A model generated the notes under the pieces. That model was not told the DNA's origin. It did not search any database and saw nothing but the letters and a program-made list of their open reading frames with translations. Of a DNA stretch of 64,000 nt, positions 50,277 to 60,195 are shown piece after piece (the first letter of the stretch is position 1; every line of letters starts with the position of its first letter). The stretch covers positions 2,790,001 to 2,854,000 of the forward strand of contig NZ_CP139348.1 of assembly GCF_038561965.1 (NCBI RefSeq). The letters are read 5' to 3'. This DNA is from Stutzerimonas stutzeri. GTDB lineage: Bacteria > Pseudomonadota > Gammaproteobacteria > Pseudomonadales > Pseudomonadaceae. The position numbers and the translations under genes are program-made.

Positions 50277-51518
50277 TCATGGTCCGACCAGTTCGAGCAG
50301 CACGATCTCGCCCGGCGCCAGGTTGTAGGTCGCTTCGCCAGGCCCACGGATAACGCGCCTGATGACCAGGTTGCCCTCGCCGTCCAGGCCCGCGAAGCGG
50401 CCTTCGGCAACGCCACCACGCTCGGTGTGGGCGCGCATCGAGCGGTGAAGGTAGCGGCCCGGATTACGCAGCAGCTGCTCGATGGAAAAGTCCTGGAGCT
50501 TATCCATGCTGTTTTGCGGTCTCGCCGCCAGGGCGGGGTCAGTCGCTTTGCTTGCCGGCGTTACCGTCTTAGCCGCAGGCGCAGCCAATGGAGGGTAAGC
50601 GTCCCCTTTCACATACCAACCCTGCTCGCCCTTGGCCAGATTTAGGGTGAAGGGCTGGACCTCGCCCTTCACTTGCGCCTGCACCTGTACTTCAAGCTCA
50701 TCGGCCGGAAGCGTCACCGCAGGAATCGGCTGCAGCGTGACGTCAGGACTCGCATGCCGGCGCTGCAGATAATCTTCAATCACGAAAGCCAGGGTCTCTC
50801 GCGAGTCGTGACGGCGGTCCACCTGGCCATCGAGATAGCGCAAGCGATCGGTATCCAGCTCGACAACACCGGTGAGGCTGGTTTCGTACTGAGGCGGCAG
50901 AATGAGATGGAAATCACCGCGCAGCTTGTTCGGCGCAACGGGCTGCAAGTTCAGATGCAGCGTATATCCGCGATCGAGCCGACGCGTTTCAGGCAACTCC
51001 TGATCCGGGTTCAGCCAGGCGATTTCGACCTCAGGCAACGCACCGAGGTCATCAGGCAGTACGTCAACGCGCAGCGCACCTTCGACGGGCTCGCGCAGAC
51101 GGATGGTGACCTCCTGGCGAGCGAAGAAGCCCTGACCTTCACGCAAGGTCAGCACACCCTTGATGGCCTCGCCTTGCTGCGGTGTAAATTTGCGGCCGTT
51201 CAGCTTTCCACGAACGCCCATCGCCAGGTCAGGCTGCTCCTGAGTTGGCAGCCAGCGGAGACTGAAAATCGCCTCCAGCCGCTCCGCATCACGACTGGCC
51301 AGCAATGACAAGCCGACAATGAGTGGTATGAGACCAAGGCTGGAAAGGATGAAGGCCTTGCGTGCAACACGCCAATGGCTGAATACAAAAGCCAACGTCA
51401 ACGGCGGCACCAGGCTGCCCAGCCCCCAAAACAAGCTTGTCGCAAATGCCTGACTGACGAGCCAGACGAGACCGGCAAGCATCAACAGCAGGCCGCCGAG
51501 TATCAAAAGTGCTTCCAT
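50277..51518 (-). CDS. Membrane-anchored protein of unknown function
   Basis: 413 aa. Three hydrophobic helices lie in the first 75 residues (ALLILGGLLLMLAGLVWLVSQAFA, LGSLVPPLTLAFVFSHW, AFILSSLGLIPLIVGLSLLA). A large soluble region of beta character follows, with an Ala/Pro/Thr-rich linker at about 310-340 and a C-terminal domain ending RRVIRGPGEATYNLAPGEIVLLELVGP, which looks like a small beta-barrel. I do not recognise a family. It is encoded just upstream of htpG on the same strand, but the htpG heat-shock promoter lies between them. Confidence 0.65.
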   Translation of the reverse strand: MEALLILGGLLLMLAGLVWLVSQAFATSLFWGLGSLVPPLTLAFVFSHWRVARKAFILSSLGLIPLIVGLSLLASRDAERLEAIFSLRWLPTQEQPDLAMGVRGKLNGRKFTPQQGEAIKGVLTLREGQGFFARQEVTIRLREPVEGALRVDVLPDDLGALPEVEIAWLNPDQELPETRRLDRGYTLHLNLQPVAPNKLRGDFHLILPPQYETSLTGVVELDTDRLRYLDGQVDRRHDSRETLAFVIEDYLQRRHASPDVTLQPIPAVTLPADELEVQVQAQVKGEVQPFTLNLAKGEQGWYVKGDAYPPLAAPAAKTVTPASKATDPALAARPQNSMDKLQDFSIEQLLRNPGRYLHRSMRAHTERGGVAEGRFAGLDGEGNLVIRRVIRGPGEATYNLAPGEIVLLELVGP

Positions 51519-51582
51519 TCGGGTTCCTTAACACAGTCGCAAGTGACGGCCCGCGCCGTAGCGCCGCCACCTGACGAATGCG

Positions 51583-52026
51583 TCAGGGCTCGTCGATCTT
51601 GAAATGGCAGCGGGCTGTAGCGATAGGCTCGGCCTGATGGGTCTGCCAGGCGGTGATCGCTACGTTGGCGACCCTACGGCCCTGACGCCAGACCTGGCAG
51701 TCGGCAAAGGTGTCACGATAGTGACCGGCACGCAGATAATCTATCGAGAAGTCGATGATTTTGGGCAAATGTGGCGCGCCCATGAACATAACCAGATGCA
51801 GTAGCGCGGCGTGCTCCATGAACCCCGCAATCACCCCTCCATGAATGGCCGGCAACGGATTGCCTATGTTGTCCTCGTTCTGCGGGAGCCGAAAAATCAT
51901 TTCGTCGCCGAGCCGCAAGCACTCGATCCCGATCAGCTTGGCGTACGGCACCAGCTCTATCAGTGAGTCGTAATCGTTACTGGCATGAGCGTTCCGGACC
52001 AATTCGTTGAGATCGAGGTCGCTCAT
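51583..52026 (-). CDS. Hotdog thioesterase (downstream of tandem pair)
   Basis: 147 aa PaaI-like hotdog protein with NPLPAIHGGVIAGFMEHAALLHL as the active-site helix (HGG) and KIIDFSIDYLRAGHYRDTFADC. In place of the catalytic Asp/Glu seen in many relatives this helix has Glu in FMEHAA. The ATG at 52026 overlaps the stop of the upstream paralogue by ATGA; the frame is open further 5' but only within that gene. Substrate unknown. Confidence 0.82.
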   Translation of the reverse strand: MSDLDLNELVRNAHASNDYDSLIELVPYAKLIGIECLRLGDEMIFRLPQNEDNIGNPLPAIHGGVIAGFMEHAALLHLVMFMGAPHLPKIIDFSIDYLRAGHYRDTFADCQVWRQGRRVANVAITAWQTHQAEPIATARCHFKIDEP

Positions 52027-52484
52027 GCCGCGCCACCCTTGCCGAACACGCCTTGAGTGGCCTTGCCCATGCGCATGAAGGTGCCAACCACGTGAGCAAT
52101 GGGTTCGTTGATATCCCGCTGGTAGGCGACCCCGCGGGTAAAGATCACGGTCGGCGTAACGCGATAGCACTCGGCAAAGCCGAAAATATCGTGCCCCGCC
52201 TCGGCCGGATGCATGTAATCGATACGCAGGTCGAGCGTCGGGCAGACCTCCAGCTCAGGCAACGCACAGGCCGTGGAGATACCGCAGGTCGTGTCCATCA
52301 GCGTGGTGATCGCACCACCGTGAACGCCACCGGTTTCCGGATTCCCGATAATCTTTTCGCTGTACGGAAGACGCAACGTCAACCCACTGCTGTCAGCGTG
52401 TTCGACACTCAGCCCAAGCACCTGGCAGTGCCGCAGAAAAGACAAGAAGCGCTGGGTACGCTCAAGTATCTGACTATCGCTCAT
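52023..52484 (-). CDS. Hotdog thioesterase (upstream of tandem pair)
   Basis: 153 aa PaaI-like hotdog protein with GNPETGGVHGGAITTLMDTTCGISTACAL, where HGG and Asp are the expected catalytic elements, and CPTLDLRIDYMHPAEAGHDIFGFAECYRV. Its neighbour at 51583 has the same fold but is clearly diverged. The overlapping pair may form a heteromer or two enzymes with separate acyl-CoA substrates. Confidence 0.82.
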   Translation of the reverse strand: MSDSQILERTQRFLSFLRHCQVLGLSVEHADSSGLTLRLPYSEKIIGNPETGGVHGGAITTLMDTTCGISTACALPELEVCPTLDLRIDYMHPAEAGHDIFGFAECYRVTPTVIFTRGVAYQRDINEPIAHVVGTFMRMGKATQGVFGKGGAA

Positions 52485-52541
52485 TAGAACTCTCGGAGGG
52501 GGACCAAGCCACGCATGATACCGGCTTGCCTTGCGCCCGCC

Positions 52542-53267
52542 CTATTCCTTGGGCGCTTCGACTGGCGAAGTTGGCGTGAATACCATCACTTCGAGCACGT
52601 CGGAGTGGAATTCGCGGCGATAGAGGATCAGCACGACACCAGTGGTCACTAGCATGAAAAACCACGGATGGACGAACCATGCGAGCGTCGCCATGCCGAA
52701 GTAATACGCACGCAAACCGAAATTGAACTGGTTGGCGGCCATGGAGATCACCCGCGCCGCGCGCTCGGCGAAGGCCCGGCGCTCCTGGTCACTCACGTTG
52801 CGCTCCCCCACCATCGGTGCTGACGCCACCAGCACTGCGGCGAAGTTGTACTGACGCATGCACCAGCTGAAGGTGAAGAAGGCGTAGACGAACACCACCG
52901 CCAGGCACAGCAGTTTGACCTCAGAGAGCCCGCGACTGACCGGCTGCGCAAATGGCAGGTCGGCCAACAGCGATACCGCGCGATCGGACGCACCGAGTGC
53001 GGTGAGGATACCGGCGAGAATGATCAGCGTACTGGAGGCAAAGAACGACGCGTTGCGTTCCAGATTGCCGATCACGTTGGCATCAGCGATGCGGTTGTCG
53101 CGCATCAACAGGCGTTGCATCCAGTCCTGCCGATACAGGTGCAGCACGCTTGCCAGACAGGCGGTATCTCGGCCGCGCCAGGTTGCGTAACGGCTGTAGC
53201 CGGCCCAGCAGACGATGAACCAGAACACGGCAATCAGATGGGGCAGGATCGGGTGGGATAACGTCAT
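52542..53267 (-). CDS. DUF599 membrane protein
   Basis: 241 aa with four hydrophobic segments and the DUF599 pattern: RDNRIADANVIGNLERNASFFASSTLIILAG, FAFFTFSWCMRQYNF-like, and ANQFNFGLRAYYFGMATLAWFVHPW. The ATG at 53267 with GAGG upstream is preferred over the one at 53336. It is encoded 57 bp upstream of the thioesterase pair on the same strand. Function unknown. Confidence 0.85.
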   Translation of the reverse strand: MTLSHPILPHLIAVFWFIVCWAGYSRYATWRGRDTACLASVLHLYRQDWMQRLLMRDNRIADANVIGNLERNASFFASSTLIILAGILTALGASDRAVSLLADLPFAQPVSRGLSEVKLLCLAVVFVYAFFTFSWCMRQYNFAAVLVASAPMVGERNVSDQERRAFAERAARVISMAANQFNFGLRAYYFGMATLAWFVHPWFFMLVTTGVVLILYRREFHSDVLEVMVFTPTSPVEAPKE

Positions 53268-53336
53268 GGCGCGCCCTCGTAGACTTCTCGAGATTATAGC
53301 CAGCACCGCTGTGCTGACGCTGCGCCTGACATCCAC

Positions 53337-53374
53337 GCTGCGTCGGATGCTGCAACCATCAGCTCCGACGCAGC
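53337..53374. terminator. Hairpin downstream of brnQ
   Basis: Perfect 11 bp arms GCTGCGTCGGA (53337-53347) and TCCGACGCAGC (53364-53374), 16 nt loop, 13 bp past the brnQ stop. No T tract is present, so it may act with Rho or protect the 3' end. Confidence 0.45.
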
Positions 53375-53386
53375 GCAGCGATCATT

Positions 53387-54706
53387 TCAAGCCTGGCGCT
53401 GCGCCTGTTCAGCACGACCAAGCAGGCGGTCCGTAGCGACGGCAAAGACCAGCATCACCAGCACTGGAACCAACCAGCCCATGCTCTGATCTGCCAACGG
53501 CAGCTGTGCGAACAGTGCCGGAACCCAATCATTGAATCCCGCTGCCGCGAGGCCATCGACAACGCCGAAGATCAGCGTCACCCCCATGACCGGCACGAAC
53601 ACCCGCGATGGCGATACCCAGAAGCGATCCAGCAAGCTCAACGCAACGAGGACGATCGCTAGAGGGTACAGGCCAACCAGTACCGGCACCGAGACACTGA
53701 TCAGCTGGGTCAGGCCCTGGTTGGCCACCAGCAGGCTGGACAGCGCGAAGACGATCACAACGGTGCGATAGGACACCGGCAACAGCGCACTAAAGAACTC
53801 ACCACAGGCCGTCGTCAAGCCCACCGCAGTCGTCAGGCATGCCAGCGTGATGACCACCGCCAGCAGCAGGCTGCCCGGCGTACCGAACGTGTGTTGCACG
53901 TAGGTGGTGAGAATCTGCACGCCATTTTCGGCACCAGCGGCGATGCCCTGGCTAGTCGCGCCGAGATAGAACAGCGCCAAATAAACCAGCGAGAGTCCAA
54001 TTGCGGCGATCACACCGGCGATCATCGAATAGCGGGTCACCAGTGCAGGCTCGGTCACGCCACGGTCGCGTATGGCGGTAGCGATCACGATTCCGAAAAC
54101 CAGCGCGCCAAGGGTGTCCATGGTGAGGTAGCCCTCGAGGAAGCCCTTGATCAATGGAGATGCACGATAGCTTTCGGTCGCGGCGCCCACATCGCCTGCC
54201 GGGGCGAAAATGGCCGCCCCACCAAGCACGAGCAGCGCCGCCAGCAACACGGGCGTAATGAACTTGCCGATTCGATTCACCAGCTGGCCGGGATTCAATA
54301 CCAGAAACAGCATGGCGGCGAAGAACACGAGCGTATAGATGAAAAGCGGCGTTCCGGCGTTGCCGCTGAACGGCGCGATACCCATCTCGAACGAAACGAC
54401 AGCTGTACGCGGAGTGGCGAACAACGGCCCGATCGCAAGATAAACGGCCACAGCCAACACCGTTCCGGCAAATTTGCCAAGCGGCGCAGTAAGACGATCC
54501 ATTCCGCCGCCAACGCGAGCGAGTGCAACAACAGTCAGCAGCGGCAGCCCGACGCCTGTCAGCAGAAAGCCCAGTGCCGCGTGCCAGATGAACTCGCCTG
54601 CCGCCATGCCGGCGCTAGGCGGAAAAATGATGTTGCCGGCGCCGAGAAACAGCGCAAATGTCATGAAGCCAAGGGCTAGCAGGTCAAAACCTTTCAAACG
54701 ATTCAT
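53387..54706 (-). CDS. brnQ: Branched-chain amino acid:Na+ symporter
   Basis: 439 aa LIVCS-family carrier with about twelve membrane helices. It begins MNRLKGFDLLALGFMTFALFLGAGNIIFPPSAG, the conserved start with GAGNIIFPP, and contains LATPRTAVVSFEMGI-like and GYLTMDTLGALVFGIVI segments. Imports leucine, isoleucine and valine with Na+, supplying the catabolic operons at 8-22 kb. The ATG at 54706 fits the family start, though its ribosome site is weak; the frame is open to 54754. Confidence 0.93.
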   Translation of the reverse strand: MNRLKGFDLLALGFMTFALFLGAGNIIFPPSAGMAAGEFIWHAALGFLLTGVGLPLLTVVALARVGGGMDRLTAPLGKFAGTVLAVAVYLAIGPLFATPRTAVVSFEMGIAPFSGNAGTPLFIYTLVFFAAMLFLVLNPGQLVNRIGKFITPVLLAALLVLGGAAIFAPAGDVGAATESYRASPLIKGFLEGYLTMDTLGALVFGIVIATAIRDRGVTEPALVTRYSMIAGVIAAIGLSLVYLALFYLGATSQGIAAGAENGVQILTTYVQHTFGTPGSLLLAVVITLACLTTAVGLTTACGEFFSALLPVSYRTVVIVFALSSLLVANQGLTQLISVSVPVLVGLYPLAIVLVALSLLDRFWVSPSRVFVPVMGVTLIFGVVDGLAAAGFNDWVPALFAQLPLADQSMGWLVPVLVMLVFAVATDRLLGRAEQAQRQA

Positions 54707-55032
54707 GCGGAGAAAAATACCAAGTGGATAACGGCGTAATGAACTGCGACGCACACGATTACGCGCGACGGGTCAGCAATTCATATTGGCCTGAATGATG
54801 GGTTACGGGTTTCCTTCAGGGATAAGGGGAAACGTCATTCAGCCGGTTGGGCCGAATCCTTTGTTGCACGCTTTCGCTCTTGTGGACCGAACAAGCGTAT
54901 GAATGGATGGCAATGATGCCACGATGCGGTCGTGGATGCCGATCAGAACCGAGGTATCGCCCGCGAAAAAGTGTCGCTCCATGTCGGAGATGCGGCGATC
55001 ACGCTCAAAATCGAGTCATGCAGAAGACATAA

Positions 55033-55073
55033 ACGACAAGCCCCGATTTACGCCAATAAGCGCGCCTCGGGGC
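55033..55073 (-). terminator. Probable terminator downstream of sucD
   Basis: Arms GCCCCGA / TCGGGGC (55067-55073 with 55040-55046) around a 20 nt loop, followed on the minus strand by TTGTCGTTT. A second hairpin at 55091-55120 lies closer to the sucD stop. The rest of the 419 bp brnQ-sucD gap shows nothing else I can support. Confidence 0.45.
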
Positions 55074-55090
55074 ATGCCAGGACTTACGAG

Positions 55091-55120
55091 CGTGACGCCC
55101 GGCTGTTACCGGGCGCCACG
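55091..55120 (-). other. Hairpin 5 bp after the sucD stop
   Basis: CGCCCGG / CCGGGCG around a 6 nt loop, extended by CGTG/CACG past one mismatch. No U tract; perhaps a 3'-end stabiliser of the suc mRNA. Confidence 0.5.
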
Positions 55121-55125
55121 GCACA

Positions 55126-56009
55126 TCAGGCCTTCATTTCCCAACCTGTCACTTCCGCCAGCGCCTTGCCGATGTCGGCGAGGGAGCGAACGGTCTTCAC
55201 GCCGGCATCCTGCAGGGCCGCGAATTTCTCCTCCGCTGTTCCCTTGCCGCCGGAAATGATCGCGCCCGCATGGCCCATCCGCTTGCCGGCCGGAGCCGTG
55301 ACGCCCGCAATGTAGGAAACCACAGGTTTGGTCACGTTGGCCTTGATGAAAGCCGCCGCCTCCTCCTCTGCCGAACCGCCGATCTCGCCGATCATTACGA
55401 TGGCCTCGGTCTGCGGGTCTTCCTGGAACAACTTGAGGATATCGATGAACGTCGAGCCTGGGATCGGATCACCACCGATGCCGACACACGTCGACTGACC
55501 GAAGCCGGCGTCGGTGGTCTGCTTGACGGCTTCATATGTCAGGGTGCCCGAACGGGAAACAATCCCAACCTTACCTGGCAGATGAATGTGACCAGGCTGA
55601 ATGCCAATCTTGCACTCGCCAGGGGTGATCACGCCTGGGCAGTTAGGCCCGATCAGGCGTACACCCAACTCGTCGCACTTGATCTTCACTTCGAGCATAT
55701 CCAGCGTTGGAATACCTTCGGTGATGCAGACGATCAATTTGATGCCGCCGAATGCTGCTTCGAGGATGGAGTCCTTGCAGAACGGTGCCGGCACGTAGAT
55801 CACCGATGCGTCGGCACCCGTGGTTTCGACTGCTTCCCGCACGGTGTTGAACACCGGCAAGCCCAGATGCATCGTGCCGCCTTTGCCCGGCGTGACACCG
55901 CCGACCATCTTGGTGCCGTAAGCGATGGCCTGCTCGGAATGGAAAGTACCCTGCGAGCCGGTAAATCCTTGGCAAATAACCTTGGTGTCCTTATTGATCA
56001 ATACGCTCA

Positions 56010-56010
<1 letters not shown>
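55126..56010 (-). CDS. sucD: Succinyl-CoA synthetase alpha subunit
   Basis: Couples succinyl-CoA cleavage to ADP or GDP phosphorylation. 294 aa with an N-terminal CoA-binding Rossmann domain (VICQGFTGSQGTFHSEQAIAYG) and the phosphorylated His247 in KRMGHAGAIISGGKGTAEEK. Its ATG overlaps the sucC stop by one base (TAATG), so the two subunits are coupled in translation. Confidence 0.97.
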
Positions 56011-57176
<1,166 letters not shown>

Positions 57177-57312
57177 GCTTTCTACCGTCTGGTTTGGTAT
57201 TGGCGCATTTACGGCACGACAGATCGCCGTGCCCCCTCACAAGTCGCTGAAAACTATCCGCGAATTCACGATACCTCTCAGCGACCTGCAATTTTTCGAA
57301 ACTGCAGTTTGC

Positions 57313-57346
57313 AAAAGGCCCGGCGTATCTACGGATACGTCGGGCC
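57313..57346 (-). terminator. Terminator between lpdG and sucC
   Basis: 13 bp arms (57317-57329 with 57334-57346, one mismatch) with a 4 nt loop, followed by TTTT on the minus strand. Lies 20 bp past the lpdG stop and would cut or reduce read-through into sucCD. Confidence 0.8.
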
Positions 57347-57365
57347 CGGGTACAGCACGAACCGA

Positions 57366-58802
57366 TTAGCGCTTCTTGCGATTGGCGATGTGGATGGCGT
57401 GACCATTCACTGCCAAAGCCGCTTCATGCAGCGCTTCGGACATCGTCGGGTGCGAGAACACCATCATTCCCAGGTCTTCGGCACTGGTGCCGAACTCCAT
57501 GCCGATGGCGCCCTGCTGAACCAGTTCGGCTGCACTTGGCCCCATTACATGGACACCCAGTACGCGGTCGGTCTTGGCATCAGCAATCACCTTGACCAGA
57601 CCAGCAGTATCGTTTGCAGCCATAGCGCGACCGCTGGCAGCGAACGGGAAGGTACCGACGTTGACTTCAACGCCTTCGGCCTTCAGCGTCTGCTCCGACT
57701 TTCCTACCCATGCGATTTCCGGGTGCGTGTAGATGACCGACGGAATCAGGTCATAGTTCATCTGGGTCTTGTGACCAGCGATGCGCTCAGCAACCATCAC
57801 GCCCTCTTCCGAGGCCTTGTGGGCGAGCATTGCGCCGCGTACGACGTCACCGATGGCATAAACGCCAGGAACGCTGGTCGCGCAGTAGTCATCGACAAAG
57901 ATGAAACCGCGCTCGTCCATATCGACCCCGGCATCGGCAGCCAATAGCTCGGAAGTGACCGGGCGACGGCCGACCGCAACGATCAGCTTGTCGAAGGTCA
58001 TCTGCTGCTCGCCTTCTGTGCTGGTGAAGTTGACGGTGACTTGCTCACCCTTCACTTCCGAACCGGTCAGGCGCGCACCCAGAAGAATTTTCAGACCTTG
58101 CTTGGAAAGGATCTTGAAAGCTTCCTTGGAGATCTGCTCGTCAGCAGCCGGCAGGAACTTGTCCATGGCTTCGATGACAGTCACTTCAGAACCCAGGCGG
58201 GCCCATACCGAACCCAGCTCCAGCCCGATCACGCCGGCGCCGATAACACCCAGCTTGCCCGGGACGCTCTGAAAATCCAGCGCGCCAGTGGAGTCGACGA
58301 TCACGTTCTGATCAACCGGAGCCGGCGGAATGTTTACCGGCGTGGAGCCGGACGCCAAAATGACGTTCTCGGCAGCCAGCGTCTGGACGTTTCCGTCCAG
58401 GCCAGTCACTTCGACCTGCTTGCCAGCCAGCAGCTTGCCGTGGCCTTCGAATACGGTGACACCATTGGCCTTCAGCAGCGACGAGACGCCGCCAGTGAGG
58501 TTCTTAACGATCTGGTCCTTGCGTGCCACCATGGTCGGAACGTCCATGGCCACTCCGCCGGTGCTGATGCCGTGAACCTTGAAGCTCTCGTGGGCTTCAT
58601 GGAACTTGTAGGAGCTGTCCAACAGCGCCTTGGAAGGAATGCAGCCTACGTTCAGGCAGGTGCCGCCCAGAGCGGTCTTACCATCCTTGCCCTGGTACTT
58701 TTCGATACACGCGGTCTTCAGACCCAGTTGGGCTGCACGAATGGCGGCCACGTAGCCGCCAGGGCCGGCACCGATGACGACGACGTCGAATTTCTGGCTC
58801 AT
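57366..58802 (-). CDS. lpdG: Dihydrolipoamide dehydrogenase (E3)
   Basis: 478 aa flavoprotein that reoxidises the lipoyl groups of the 2-oxoglutarate complex. FAD site VVIGAGPGGYVAA (8-20), redox pair Cys49/Cys54 in GGTCLNVGCIPSK, NAD site GVIGAGVIGLELGSVWARLG, and the base His in SHPTMSEALHEAAL. Its position behind sucAB marks it as the LPD-glc form of Pseudomonas rather than the branched-chain-specific LPD-val. Confidence 0.95.
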   Translation of the reverse strand: MSQKFDVVVIGAGPGGYVAAIRAAQLGLKTACIEKYQGKDGKTALGGTCLNVGCIPSKALLDSSYKFHEAHESFKVHGISTGGVAMDVPTMVARKDQIVKNLTGGVSSLLKANGVTVFEGHGKLLAGKQVEVTGLDGNVQTLAAENVILASGSTPVNIPPAPVDQNVIVDSTGALDFQSVPGKLGVIGAGVIGLELGSVWARLGSEVTVIEAMDKFLPAADEQISKEAFKILSKQGLKILLGARLTGSEVKGEQVTVNFTSTEGEQQMTFDKLIVAVGRRPVTSELLAADAGVDMDERGFIFVDDYCATSVPGVYAIGDVVRGAMLAHKASEEGVMVAERIAGHKTQMNYDLIPSVIYTHPEIAWVGKSEQTLKAEGVEVNVGTFPFAASGRAMAANDTAGLVKVIADAKTDRVLGVHVMGPSAAELVQQGAIGMEFGTSAEDLGMMVFSHPTMSEALHEAALAVNGHAIHIANRKKR

Positions 58803-58836
58803 TACAAATCCTCTTCAAAAGCAGCTAAAAGCCAAA

Positions 58837-58884
58837 GGCTGCAGGCAGCACGGCCGGCTTTCACCTGACCTGCCAGCTGCAGCC
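58837..58884. other. Intercistronic hairpin between sucB and lpdG
   Basis: Arms GGCTGCAG (58837-58844) and CTGCAGCC (58877-58884), extended inside by GCAG/CTGC around a loop, in the 95 bp sucB-lpdG gap. May adjust the E2:E3 ratio by mRNA processing; function inferred. Confidence 0.4.
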
Positions 58885-58897
58885 CGTGACGTTTCTA

Positions 58898-60124
<1,227 letters not shown>

Positions 60125-60195
60125 TATTCAGGGGTCCTATTGATTCGGTTTCTACATCGAGGCCGCGAATTTTCGCGGCCTCTTGCACGAATGGG

